In this document: piece by piece, positions 55,285-62,266 of the stretch
Position numbering within the stretch: position 1 is the stretch's first letter
How the letters are laid out: every line of letters starts with the position of its first letter
Assembly (NCBI GenBank): GCA_946480835.1
Contig: CAMLLC010000002.1
Location: 248,001-312,000, forward strand
Origin: Entomomonas sp945283395
GTDB lineage: Bacteria > Pseudomonadota > Gammaproteobacteria > Pseudomonadales > Pseudomonadaceae
Reading direction: 5' to 3'
DNA length: 64,000 nucleotides
Program-made: the position numbers and the translations under genes
Notes under the pieces: model-generated
Told to the model about the DNA's origin: nothing
The model's database searches: none
What the model saw: only the letters and a program-made list of their open reading frames with translations

Positions 55285-55844
55285 TGCAGTAATGATAATG
55301 CTATCCCTGCTAAAGGGGTAGCCGAGGAAGCAATAATAGTATTATTAAGGCTGTTTGCTATCTTCTCATTAATTTCTTCCATTTCTTGAATAGCTACTTG
55401 AAGTGTGCCTAGTCTGTATCTTTTAAAAACGGGTAAAGATTTTCTTTCACCTGTATAGCCAATAGAATTGAAGTAGTTATAATCATCGTCATTAAGCTCC
55501 TTATATACGCTTAAATATGATGATTGTGGATCAGTTGTTTTTAGCGGCCTATCTACTCTTTTAATGCATTTAAGAACAACTGATAATGAACATAAAGACC
55601 ACCCTATACAGAAAGTCAACAAGCCAACACTTAGAAAACTAACTTTAGCTTGCTGCGTCAAAAGAAGAAAAGAACCGCCTGCTCCTAACAAAAAAAGGTT
55701 CAATATCTTAAAAGCTAATTCTCTAGTAGAGTTAGTATTATTAAATACTTCAGTAAAGCTCCTATCTCCTTGTTCTTCAAGAATTGCCAAGGTCTCATCA
55801 TCTACATCTATAAAATAATCATTTTCAATATTTTTGATTTTCAT
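55263..55844 (-). CDS. Prophage membrane protein, unknown
   Basis: 193 aa. A cytoplasmic N-terminus is followed by two adjacent transmembrane helices (about 44-63 and 68-90), a soluble segment of about 80 residues with a helical part (GTLQVAIQEMEEINEKIANSL) and a C-terminal hydrophobic helix (about 170-193). No family recognised. The layout would suit a superinfection-exclusion or signalling protein, but nothing proves this. A strongly structured region lies upstream. Confidence 0.6.
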   Translation of the reverse strand: MKIKNIENDYFIDVDDETLAILEEQGDRSFTEVFNNTNSTRELAFKILNLFLLGAGGSFLLLTQQAKVSFLSVGLLTFCIGWSLCSLSVVLKCIKRVDRPLKTTDPQSSYLSVYKELNDDDYNYFNSIGYTGERKSLPVFKRYRLGTLQVAIQEMEEINEKIANSLNNTIIASSATPLAGIALSLLHYFFLGF

Positions 55845-55925
55845 ATTATCTCCTTAATTTATCTAGCAAATATAACATATTCTAAAACTCACTCACAAAA
55901 TGAGCTTTAGAATAAGTGTTTTCAA

Positions 55926-56112
55926 GCTGTCTACATTTCCATGTGAGGGCGCAAGCCTCTACTAAAACTCGCTACTGGCGACAGAATTAGTCCACTAGTA
56001 GACAGCAAGTCATATAGAACATGGGTTCTATACGGTTGATAATGACGTATCAACTCGCCACGACTTGGGTCTGCTCCTACTCAAGGATATACAGTCCTTG
56101 TTAGGGTCGTGG
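55926..56112. ncRNA. Highly structured non-coding stretch (candidate RNA)
   Basis: At least five strong inverted repeats occur back to back. GCTGTCTAC (55926-55934) with GTAGACAGC (55998-56006) encloses GAGGGC-GCAA-GCCTC and TCGC-TACTG-GCGA hairpins. TATAGAAC-ATGG-GTTCTATA is at 56013-56032. GTTGATA-ATGACG-TATCAAC is at 56035-56054. CCACGAC (56058-56064) with GTCGTGG (56106-56112) encloses CAAGGA-TATACAG-TCCTTG. No ORF is supported. Strand is not determined: it could be an independent RNA or the leader of the membrane-protein gene on the minus strand. Confidence 0.55.
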
Positions 56113-56218
56113 GCAGGATCTTAAGTTTTTAAAGAGCATGCTTTTTAAGGAAGCGTAACCTTAATAATCTTTAATTAATCGCCATAGCCATCGCCACAGC
56201 TGCTCGCTCAACTATCCC

Positions 56219-56323
56219 CTATAGCCAAGGGTATTGCTCTGCAATCTCTATTGCTTGACTTGCGCTATCTGCTTCTACAAGTGCAAATAGATGTTCTGTA
56301 ATATCTATAGCGTAATAAGCCAT
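56219..56323 (-). CDS. 34-residue prophage protein, possibly shortened by a nonsense codon
   Basis: ATG at 56321-56323 with GAGAGG six bases upstream. It encodes MAYYAIDITEHLFALVEADS ... EQYPWL and ends at TAG 56219-56221. The same frame continues for 15 more codons (GIVERAAVAMAMAIN) to a TAA at 56171, so the TAG may be a recent nonsense mutation. No family recognised. Confidence 0.55.
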   Translation of the reverse strand: MAYYAIDITEHLFALVEADSASQAIEIAEQYPWL

Positions 56324-56325
56324 AA

Positions 56326-56583
56326 TTAACCTCTCTTAGCTCTTTCTGTTTTAGCTAGTTCTAGGACTGAAATTGAGATATTTCCAAAACAACATTCGCA
56401 AAGAGTAATAACTAACTCCCCGTTTTTCTCATCCCAAAATGTAACCTCAGCCTGTGGCACTTCTTTAATTGCTCCATGTGCTTCGCTGCCACATATAAAA
56501 CAAGTAATCGGCTTAATGTTTAAAAGTTTTTTAAATTGCTCAGTTGAGCAATTGTTTACTATTGAACCGTGCGGAAAAATCAT
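56326..56583 (-). CDS. Prophage small cysteine-rich protein
   Basis: 85 aa with CFIC near residue 33 and CECC near residue 63, a probable zinc site built from two halves. It lies two bases from the following 34-residue gene, and its ATG overlaps the stop of the preceding membrane protein region (TAATATG). Unknown function. Confidence 0.6.
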   Translation of the reverse strand: MIFPHGSIVNNCSTEQFKKLLNIKPITCFICGSEAHGAIKEVPQAEVTFWDEKNGELVITLCECCFGNISISVLELAKTERAKRG

Positions 56584-56584
56584 A

Positions 56585-56737
56585 TTAATACCCTGTTAAA
56601 TAACTACTAATAATCCAAGCTGTCATAGCCACCCACAGCCCACTAAAAACCACTTTAAACACCAAATCATCGATATTAATCTTCGGCTTTAACTCACTAG
56701 CTAAAGGTATTCTTTTATCTTCTAGCTCTATAATCAT
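56585..56737 (-). CDS. 50-residue single-helix membrane protein
   Basis: 50 aa. The polar first half (MIIELEDKRIPLASELKPK) is followed by a C-terminal transmembrane helix (LVFKVVFSGLWVAMTAWIISSYL). The ATG overlaps the stop of the upstream gene (ATGA) and the stop abuts the next start, so it is fully embedded in the operon. Unknown function. Confidence 0.6.
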   Translation of the reverse strand: MIIELEDKRIPLASELKPKINIDDLVFKVVFSGLWVAMTAWIISSYLTGY

Positions 56738-56985
56738 GCTTTATCCCTCTGGGCTGATTTATCTATGTTTTGTAAAAGTGTTTGAATGTAAGCTAAAGAA
56801 GCCATCAATTCAGCTTCGTAATCATCGTCATCTTTTAAAGTATCTATATTTAACAAGTCGACATCGTCATCATTACGATGTAGTTTCGCTCTCACTCCAG
56901 TTTTATCGAAACTAAAGTCAATCTCATAGCGTTTGCTTTTTTCGTTTATCTGATCTATTAACGCGACTAAACTTTCTATTTGCAT
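56734..56985 (-). CDS. Prophage acidic protein
   Basis: 83 aa, acidic in the middle (HRNDDDVDLLNIDTLKDDDDYEAE), with helical ends. No family recognised. AGGAGC lies upstream of the ATG. Confidence 0.6.
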   Translation of the reverse strand: MQIESLVALIDQINEKSKRYEIDFSFDKTGVRAKLHRNDDDVDLLNIDTLKDDDDYEAELMASLAYIQTLLQNIDKSAQRDKA

Positions 56986-57005
56986 GATTAGCTCCTAAGC
57001 GACTG

Positions 57006-57221
57006 TTAAGCCGCTTCCTGATGATCCGCTTCTACTTCAAATACAGGTCTAAATACTTCTTGATAGATTTGTTTGGCTTTTACAAAATCACCAGCTTCTA
57101 AAGCAGCAAAAAGATCAATGTCAGCAAATTCATTCTTACCAGTTAAAGCATTAACCCATAGTTGAGATAAGTTAAATTTAACTTCTTGGATTTTGGTATT
57201 TAATAAAGATTGAACTGCCAT
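57006..57221 (-). CDS. First gene of the leftward early operon, unknown
   Basis: 71 aa (MAVQSLLNTKIQEVKFNLSQLW...), small and soluble. It is the first gene after the PL-like promoter, about 36 bp downstream of its -10, so it should be expressed at once on induction. In lambdoid phages this position often holds N-like, Kil-like or host-takeover genes. No sequence match to those is seen. Confidence 0.6.
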   Translation of the reverse strand: MAVQSLLNTKIQEVKFNLSQLWVNALTGKNEFADIDLFAALEAGDFVKAKQIYQEVFRPVFEVEADHQEAA

Positions 57222-57256
57222 TTTCTAACCCTCTGTATTTCGTTTCGATGGGGGTT

Positions 57257-57319
57257 ATTTTAGCGACAAGCTAAATATAAGTCAATAGCGTATAGCTAAA
57301 TATTTATCTATGAGCTAAA
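57257..57319 (-). promoter_or_regulatory. PL-like early promoter with three 17-bp operators
   Basis: On the minus strand: -35 TTGACT (57280-57285), 17-bp spacer, -10 TAAAAT (57257-57262). Three sites of the pattern TTTAGC-N5-GCTAAA overlap or flank it: 57259-57275 (perfect), 57284-57300 (AATAGC half) and 57303-57319 (TTTATC half). The same perfect site occurs at the CI/Cro region. The remaining bases from 57320 to 57542 hold no gene that I can support. Confidence 0.8.
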
Positions 57320-57542
57320 TATTATTTATGTAGAGGTAAATTTACCCAATACTGGTATCTAAAACCAATTTAGCCTTTTCGGAGGATTGTCACCGTTACA
57401 GATGTATTCAGGCGTGCGGGGCGGCGCAATAAATCGTCTAAAGCATAAATCTCTTTAGCTAATTTGCGTGGATAAGGTTTATATTGGGGGAGTTGGGGAA
57501 TAAAAAAGCCCTTGTGAATGTTTCAGAAAAGAAAGAAATGAA

Positions 57543-57995
57543 CTATTTTTCAGTATTTATTTTATCAAAGATGTCATTATTAAGTTTTTGTATTTCTATG
57601 AAGTTTGTAATGAAGTAACAAACTGAGTAGAGAATGAATAAACAAAAAAATATAGATAGGCAAAATGTTATTTTAATATTTAATTTATCTATGATAGTAA
57701 AACTTACAGAGTTAAAATATTGGTCTAAAATATAACATGTTGTAGCTAATAAAAAATAAGTCATAAAGTTATTTCTTACAAAATTAATATTTTCTCTTAA
57801 CTCTTTTATATAGTTTTTGTTTTTAACACCATTTAAATTAAAACTTACAATCAATCCAAATCCAATAGAAAACATTATGCCAGAGACAGTAAAAATTGTA
57901 GATGTAAAGAACTGATCTGGAGTAACCATTGAAATTGAAGAAACCAATATGGTTATCAAGCATATAATCAGTAAGCTAATTGTTAGTTTTTTCAT
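57543..57995 (-). CDS. Four-helix membrane protein, RexB-like by position and topology
   Basis: 150 aa with four predicted transmembrane helices (about 3-23, 29-52, 75-94, 107-133) and short polar loops; the last 17 residues are charged. Lambda RexB is 144 aa with four helices and is encoded after cI and rexA. This gene occupies the same place, overlaps the upstream soluble-protein gene by 20 bp and is on the cI strand. I see no clear sequence identity to RexB, so the role (ion channel of an abortive-infection system) is inference. Confidence 0.6.
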   Translation of the reverse strand: MKKLTISLLIICLITILVSSISMVTPDQFFTSTIFTVSGIMFSIGFGLIVSFNLNGVKNKNYIKELRENINFVRNNFMTYFLLATTCYILDQYFNSVSFTIIDKLNIKITFCLSIFFCLFILYSVCYFITNFIEIQKLNNDIFDKINTEK

Positions 57996-58992
57996 TTTCC
58001 TTTAGTTCATATAAGAAATTAATCATTTCTTGGTATAGTGCAGGTTCTGATATTTTACCATTATCCGTTGTGTCTATGTCTAAGACTTTTTGTTTCAACA
58101 AATCTTTCCCGTTAATAATTTTATCCTTTTTATAGGTGGCAAATTGCACATAGTCCATATCAGAGACAGGTTTAAGAATAGCACCTAATTTCCTTGCATA
58201 TTCCTCATCAGACATTTTTCTTGGTTTTTTGAATTTTATTAACAATGTTGCCGATATTAATTGTCTAAGTTCTGTTTCATCTAGCTTTTCAGTGCTACGC
58301 AGTAAGTCAGTAACAAGATCTAAAGCTTTTCTACCTAAATCAAAAGATTTTGCAATAGTATCTGGCGAATTATTTGCATTGCCGAGCGTTTTATTATCTA
58401 TTTCGCTTGTAGGCTTCGGATCTGCATATGTAATCGACTTTAAATCACTTAACTTTATATCTGGAGGCGGTGAAATCACATGAGTAAATTCTACTAATTC
58501 ATCATTGATAAGCCATCTAATATAGGTTTGTAAATTATTGACAGTTTTATTTCCTGACCAGCAAGTAACCAAATAATCATTACTTAATGAAAAATAATAA
58601 TGATCTTTACATATTGTACCCGGTAAACTTTCCTCGAGATCATCCATAGAAAATATTTTTTTCTTTAATAGCTTATCTGGAATATTAGGGAGATCTTTAC
58701 TGGAGGCAAGCCTCATAATTGTACAAGAAACAGCTTCTATTGTGTCAGATTTTGTATAACTTGAAATAACATCTCTCTCTTTATTTTCATCTTCTTCATT
58801 AAGTATCATACATCTAGCTTCACTTGTCTCAGATGAATTTAATTTGTATATAAGTTTTTCATATATCATGCTATTTGGTGTTGATAGTTTATGATTTTTA
58901 ATTAAAAATGCTCGAAGGATTATCGACTTTGGCTTATTTTTCTTTGTGGTTTTATGTGTTTTTTTTGATGTAGGTTCTTTTTTTGCGGCCAT
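57976..58992 (-). CDS. Soluble protein downstream of cI, RexA-like by position
   Basis: 338 aa from the ATG at 58992, with AAGGA six bases upstream; a longer frame to 59010 has no ribosome binding site. A Lys/Thr-rich N-terminal tail (AAKKEPTSKKTHKTTKK) precedes a mixed alpha/beta body and a helical C-terminal third. No transmembrane helix and no recognised domain. Encoded 95 bp after cI without a terminator and overlapping a four-helix membrane-protein gene, as in cI-rexA-rexB. A lysogen-expressed sensor or DNA-binding partner is the natural inference. Confidence 0.6.
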   Translation of the reverse strand: MAAKKEPTSKKTHKTTKKNKPKSIILRAFLIKNHKLSTPNSMIYEKLIYKLNSSETSEARCMILNEEDENKERDVISSYTKSDTIEAVSCTIMRLASSKDLPNIPDKLLKKKIFSMDDLEESLPGTICKDHYYFSLSNDYLVTCWSGNKTVNNLQTYIRWLINDELVEFTHVISPPPDIKLSDLKSITYADPKPTSEIDNKTLGNANNSPDTIAKSFDLGRKALDLVTDLLRSTEKLDETELRQLISATLLIKFKKPRKMSDEEYARKLGAILKPVSDMDYVQFATYKKDKIINGKDLLKQKVLDIDTTDNGKISEPALYQEMINFLYELKENEKTNN

Positions 58993-59087
58993 ATATATTT
59001 CCTTGTACATAATTTAAAATTATAAATATTAGAATATGGTTACTTCATTGCTACATCTTTAAAACAAAACCATACAATGTGTTTTTG

Positions 59088-59792
59088 TTAATCCCACATC
59101 ACAGATGACCAGAATAGCTTGCCTACAACCCTAATGTCTTCTAGGCTATATTCTTCATCCTCGTACTCGTCACGATTAAATGAGCGCAATCTAACCCTGT
59201 TGTTGGGTAATCTATATAATTGCTTGACTCGTGCAAGTTCATTATCGATCACAACGGCATATATTTTCCCATCAACAATAGAGGTATTGGACGTATCAAT
59301 GCCTACAGTTGCTTTATTTGGGATTACAGGCTCCATGCTATTGCCAGATACAGGAACGCATACTGCATAACTGAAATTTACGCCTTGTTTTATTAAGTCG
59401 GCTTTACTAAACCTAATCTTTGCGTTTGTCCTTATCTCGGCAGATGCTATACGTCCTGCACCCGCACTTAGTTCAATGTCTTTTATTAGAGGAAGCTCTA
59501 TTTCTTCCGGGTCTAATGGCGTGTTGTCATCCCATGGCTCTATACTGCCTATTACTTCTGCATGGTCATTTTTAACATTCTCCCCGTGGATGACATCCAT
59601 AAATCCTTTAGGCAGACCTTCTGCTGTTTCAATTTTTCTAGCTAATTTTTCGCCAAGGTTTTTAGGCGTTTTTTCAGACAATATCTGGCTAATCGTGGAT
59701 GAAGATGTATCCCATCGCTCAACACAGACTTGTCTATTTTTGCCTTCTAACAGTTTTAGCAGGTTAGATCTGCGTATATCAAATATATCCAT
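59088..59792 (-). CDS. cI: Phage CI-type repressor (LexA-like, S24 peptidase)
   Basis: 234 aa. The N-terminal HTH is about residues 5-65 (RWDTSSSTISQILSEKTPKNLGEKLARKIE). The C-terminal S24 domain carries the cleavage site A110-G111 (ELSAGAG), nucleophile S152 (GNSMEP) and general base K190 (ELARVKQ). It should maintain lysogeny and self-cleave on RecA activation after DNA damage. It is divergent from cro, with operators between. The ribosome binding site is weak and distant, as for many cI genes made from a short or leaderless transcript. Confidence 0.93.
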   Translation of the reverse strand: MDIFDIRRSNLLKLLEGKNRQVCVERWDTSSSTISQILSEKTPKNLGEKLARKIETAEGLPKGFMDVIHGENVKNDHAEVIGSIEPWDDNTPLDPEEIELPLIKDIELSAGAGRIASAEIRTNAKIRFSKADLIKQGVNFSYAVCVPVSGNSMEPVIPNKATVGIDTSNTSIVDGKIYAVVIDNELARVKQLYRLPNNRVRLRSFNRDEYEDEEYSLEDIRVVGKLFWSSVMWD

Positions 59793-59810
59793 AAGCTAAT
59801 TATTACCTTA

Positions 59811-59889
59811 TTTAGCTAAATGATAAATATGCTGAAAGCTAAATAAAGCTTGATTTTATTTTAGCGATAAGCTAAATTGTTTAGCTAAA
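59811..59889. promoter_or_regulatory. CI/Cro operator region with PR-like promoter
   Basis: The rightward promoter has -35 TTGATT (59850-59855), a 17-bp spacer and -10 TAAATT (59873-59878). A perfect operator TTTAGC-GATAA-GCTAAA lies at 59860-59876. Weaker sites are at 59827-59843 (ATATGC-TGAAA-GCTAAA) and 59811-59827 (TTTAGC-TAAAT-GATAAA), with a half site at 59880-59889. Three sites towards cI and cro repeat the OR logic of lambda. The leftward repressor promoter must overlap the first two. Binding by CI and Cro is inferred. Confidence 0.8.
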
Positions 59890-59905
59890 ATATTTGGAGA
59901 TTGCA

Positions 59906-60130
59906 ATGTGTCAAAAAACATTTCAAAACTGGTTAAAAAATGCTACCGAAGAAGAGCGATCCTTAATAGCCAAGGAGGCTGGCACTACGGTTGCGTATTT
60001 ATGGCAATTGGCAGGAAAGCATAGAAAGCCATCAGTAGCCTTAGCCGCAAAACTGAACAAAGCCCTAAACAGACAGGTGGATATAACAAGCATATTGCCT
60101 GAGCTAGCTAATTTATTAGAAACCGCATAG
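59906..60130 (+). CDS. cro: Cro-like repressor
   Basis: 74 aa from the ATG at 59906, with GGAG six bases upstream; the in-frame TTG at 59894 is discarded. The whole protein is a single HTH domain (EERSLIAKEAGTTVAYLWQLAGKHRKPSVALAAKLNKAL). First gene of the rightward arm, divergent from cI. It is expected to shut off repressor synthesis after induction. Confidence 0.85.
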   Translation: MCQKTFQNWLKNATEEERSLIAKEAGTTVAYLWQLAGKHRKPSVALAAKLNKALNRQVDITSILPELANLLETA

Positions 60131-60221
60131 TACATACAAACATCCTTTTAATTTCGATAAGCGAATTATCCAGCTAATTAGAAATTAAAAAAACCACCGA
60201 TAAATAAATGAGTTTGTGGAA

Positions 60222-60659
60222 ATGAGAACAGCAATTCAAAAAGCGATTAAATCATATAACGGCGGATGGGCTGCCATGTCAGCAGCATTAGGTTTAACTG
60301 TGACGGCTCTTGAGAACCGAGTTTATGAAAGAAAAGGGCAAACTTTAACGCTTCATGAGGCTATGCAGATTGAGGCTATCAGCAATACAAAGCATATAAC
60401 CGAAGCAATGGCTATGCGTCATAACTCAGTAGTAATAGAGTTACCTCAAGGAGATAAGGATAACGTTGATCTGTTCGTTATTCAGTCAGAGCTACAAGGC
60501 GCAGTTAGTGGAGTATGTAAAACAGTTGCCGATAGCATTAGTGATGATGGTGTAATTGATGGTAAAGAAGAAAAGCTAATAAACGAGAGCAAAAGGGAAG
60601 TTCACAAAACAGTTGAGAGGTTGGTTCATACCGCATTTCTCATCTATAGGAAGCAATAA
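60222..60659 (+). CDS. YmfL-like phage regulatory protein (CII-like)
   Basis: 145 aa from the ATG at 60222 (a GTG two codons earlier is possible). N-terminal region MRTAIQKAIKSYNGGWAAMSAALGLTVTALENRVYERKG resembles the HTH of YmfL-type regulators that sit after cro in place of CII. The C-terminal part (VIDGKEEKLINESKREVHKTVERLV) is helical and probably mediates oligomerisation. Confidence 0.7.
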   Translation: MRTAIQKAIKSYNGGWAAMSAALGLTVTALENRVYERKGQTLTLHEAMQIEAISNTKHITEAMAMRHNSVVIELPQGDKDNVDLFVIQSELQGAVSGVCKTVADSISDDGVIDGKEEKLINESKREVHKTVERLVHTAFLIYRKQ

Positions 60660-60661
60660 AA

Positions 60662-60766
60662 ATGACCGAATACATATTATTTTTTCTATTACCGTTTGCA
60701 ATAGGCTCATTAATAGGCTTTTGCATTGGCTTGGTGAAAGCCAGAATAAACAAAAGGAAGGATTAA
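60662..60766 (+). CDS. 34-residue membrane peptide
   Basis: 34 aa with one transmembrane helix (YILFFLLPFAIGSLIGFCIGLV) and a basic tail (KARINKRKD). It starts two bases after the previous stop and is followed by a GGAAGG that serves the next gene. Unknown function; small single-helix peptides in this phage position are common. Confidence 0.6.
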   Translation: MTEYILFFLLPFAIGSLIGFCIGLVKARINKRKD

Positions 60767-60769
60767 AAA

Positions 60770-60946
60770 ATGTTACTTCCGATTTTAATTTTTATATCAG
60801 GCGTTGTGGTGGGGTGTCTGCTAACAATACTAATCATGTGTACAACGGGAAACTTTAACGAAACGATCTGTGTAGTTCTTAACAAACCAGAAGACTTTAA
60901 CTTAGCTGACATTGAAAAAGTCAGAGATCAGCTTAATCAATTATGA
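60770..60946 (+). CDS. 58-residue membrane protein
   Basis: 58 aa. An N-terminal transmembrane helix (LPILIFISGVVVGCLLTILIM) is followed by a polar part (NKPEDFNLADIEKVRDQLNQL). AAGGAAGG lies upstream within the preceding ORF. Unknown function. Confidence 0.6.
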   Translation: MLLPILIFISGVVVGCLLTILIMCTTGNFNETICVVLNKPEDFNLADIEKVRDQLNQL

Positions 60947-60966
60947 CATTAATGGGAGTTTAAACC

Positions 60967-61209
60967 ATGTTAGATAAAGAGTTAATAGAACAAATAAAAG
61001 AAAGAGTGTTCCTTGGTGTTGCTCTTTCTATAACACCAAAGGGATACGCATTTATAGGTCCTGCACATCCAACAGAAAAGGATTTTGATTCGTTAATAAA
61101 AAGAATTAAAGAAATGGAAAGCGAAGAAGTTGAGTTTATCACACTAGAAATAGCCTACACCAAACCATCTTTGGTTATTGGCTTATTAGAACTTTTAAGC
61201 AGGCAATAA
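60967..61209 (+). CDS. Prophage hypothetical protein
   Basis: 80 aa, soluble (MLDKELIEQIKERVFLGVALS...). No family recognised. GGGAG lies upstream of the ATG. A terminator hairpin follows directly, so it may end the first early transcript. Confidence 0.6.
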   Translation: MLDKELIEQIKERVFLGVALSITPKGYAFIGPAHPTEKDFDSLIKRIKEMESEEVEFITLEIAYTKPSLVIGLLELLSRQ

Positions 61210-61210
61210 A

Positions 61211-61233
61211 AAACCGCACTCGGAATGCGGTTT
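61211..61233 (+). terminator. Terminator in the rightward early arm
   Basis: AAACCGCA-CTCGGAA-TGCGGTTT hairpin just after the stop of the 80-residue gene, followed by a short T/A tail. It would sit where an antitermination-controlled tR would be expected, before the replication genes. Confidence 0.7.
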
Positions 61234-61265
61234 ATATCATCCACTAGAAAGAGGCACTCTCAAAA

Positions 61266-61433
61266 ATGAATAAACAAATATTAGCAAATAGACCTAAAAA
61301 GTCAATAGGCATAAATAAATACAGGTTATATGACAGCATGAAAGAGAACTATTACAACTTATTAAAAAATAACCAAACTAATGAAAGTTATGAAAACTTC
61401 ACTTTAAGGGTAGCTAGGGAGCTTGGCTTATGA
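61266..61433 (+). CDS. 55-residue prophage protein before the replication gene
   Basis: 55 aa, basic (MNKQILANRPKKSIGINKYRLY...). Its TGA overlaps the start of the replication protein (ATGA), showing translational coupling. No family recognised. Confidence 0.6.
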   Translation: MNKQILANRPKKSIGINKYRLYDSMKENYYNLLKNNQTNESYENFTLRVARELGL

Positions 61434-62266
61434 GCTTACTATTTGAAGATAAACCCCTTGTGATCAATCCTAAGCTTGCTGAGCTAATAGGTTTAAATGA
61501 AGCTATCATTATTCAGCAGATGAATTACTGGTTAAAAAAATCAGATAACCACATTGACGGTAAAACATGGATTTATAACTCAGCACCTAAATGGAAAAAA
61601 CAATTCCCGTTCTTTAGTGAATCAACCATTAAAAGAGCTATCTACAAGCTAGAAGAACTAGGCTTATTATTTACAGGTAACTACAATAAAGATGGTCGTG
61701 ATAAAACCAAATGGTACTCAATAAACTATAAAGCAGTATCTGAATTAGTGAACGATGCATCGTGTCAAAATGGACGATGGAACGGTCAAAATGACACGAT
61801 GGATCATTCCAATTTGACACGACCATTACCAGAGATTACTACAGAGAATACTACAGATATTAATACTAGTGATAAATCACTAGTTGTTGACGATGTAAAC
61901 ATCGATCAACCAGAAGATGAATTTGCAGAAGAAAATATAACCATACCTGATAAACCAATAAAAACTAAAAAACAAAACATACCCTACCAGAAGATTATAA
62001 ATCTTTACGAGGAAATACTACCCGAACTACCACAAGTAAATATGCTTACCGAAAGCAGAAAATCACACATTAGGGCTAGGTGGAACGACCATATTGCACA
62101 CCAGAGCCTAGAGTATTGGAAAGATTACTTCCTACTGGTTAAAAAAACTCCATTCCTATTAGGTAAAGTTCCAGCAAATAACGGACGCAAGGCATTCCGT
62201 GCAAACATTGATTGGCTAATCAACCCCACTAACTTTGTAAAAGTAACAGAGGGCTACTATGAGTGA
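61430..62266 (+). CDS. Phage replication initiation protein (O/DnaD-like)
   Basis: 278 aa. The N-terminal winged helix (about 1-105; INPKLAELIGLNEAIIIQQMNYWLKKS ... STIKRAIYKLEELGLLFTGNYNKDG) is the type found in phage replication proteins and primosomal initiators. An acidic linker follows, then a C-terminal domain ending WLINPTNFVKVTEGYYE, the common end of these helicase-loader proteins. It overlaps dnaB by 8 bp. It should open the phage origin and load the helicase. The origin may lie inside its coding region, as in lambda, but I could not identify iterons with confidence. Confidence 0.8.
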   Translation: MSLLFEDKPLVINPKLAELIGLNEAIIIQQMNYWLKKSDNHIDGKTWIYNSAPKWKKQFPFFSESTIKRAIYKLEELGLLFTGNYNKDGRDKTKWYSINYKAVSELVNDASCQNGRWNGQNDTMDHSNLTRPLPEITTENTTDINTSDKSLVVDDVNIDQPEDEFAEENITIPDKPIKTKKQNIPYQKIINLYEEILPELPQVNMLTESRKSHIRARWNDHIAHQSLEYWKDYFLLVKKTPFLLGKVPANNGRKAFRANIDWLINPTNFVKVTEGYYE

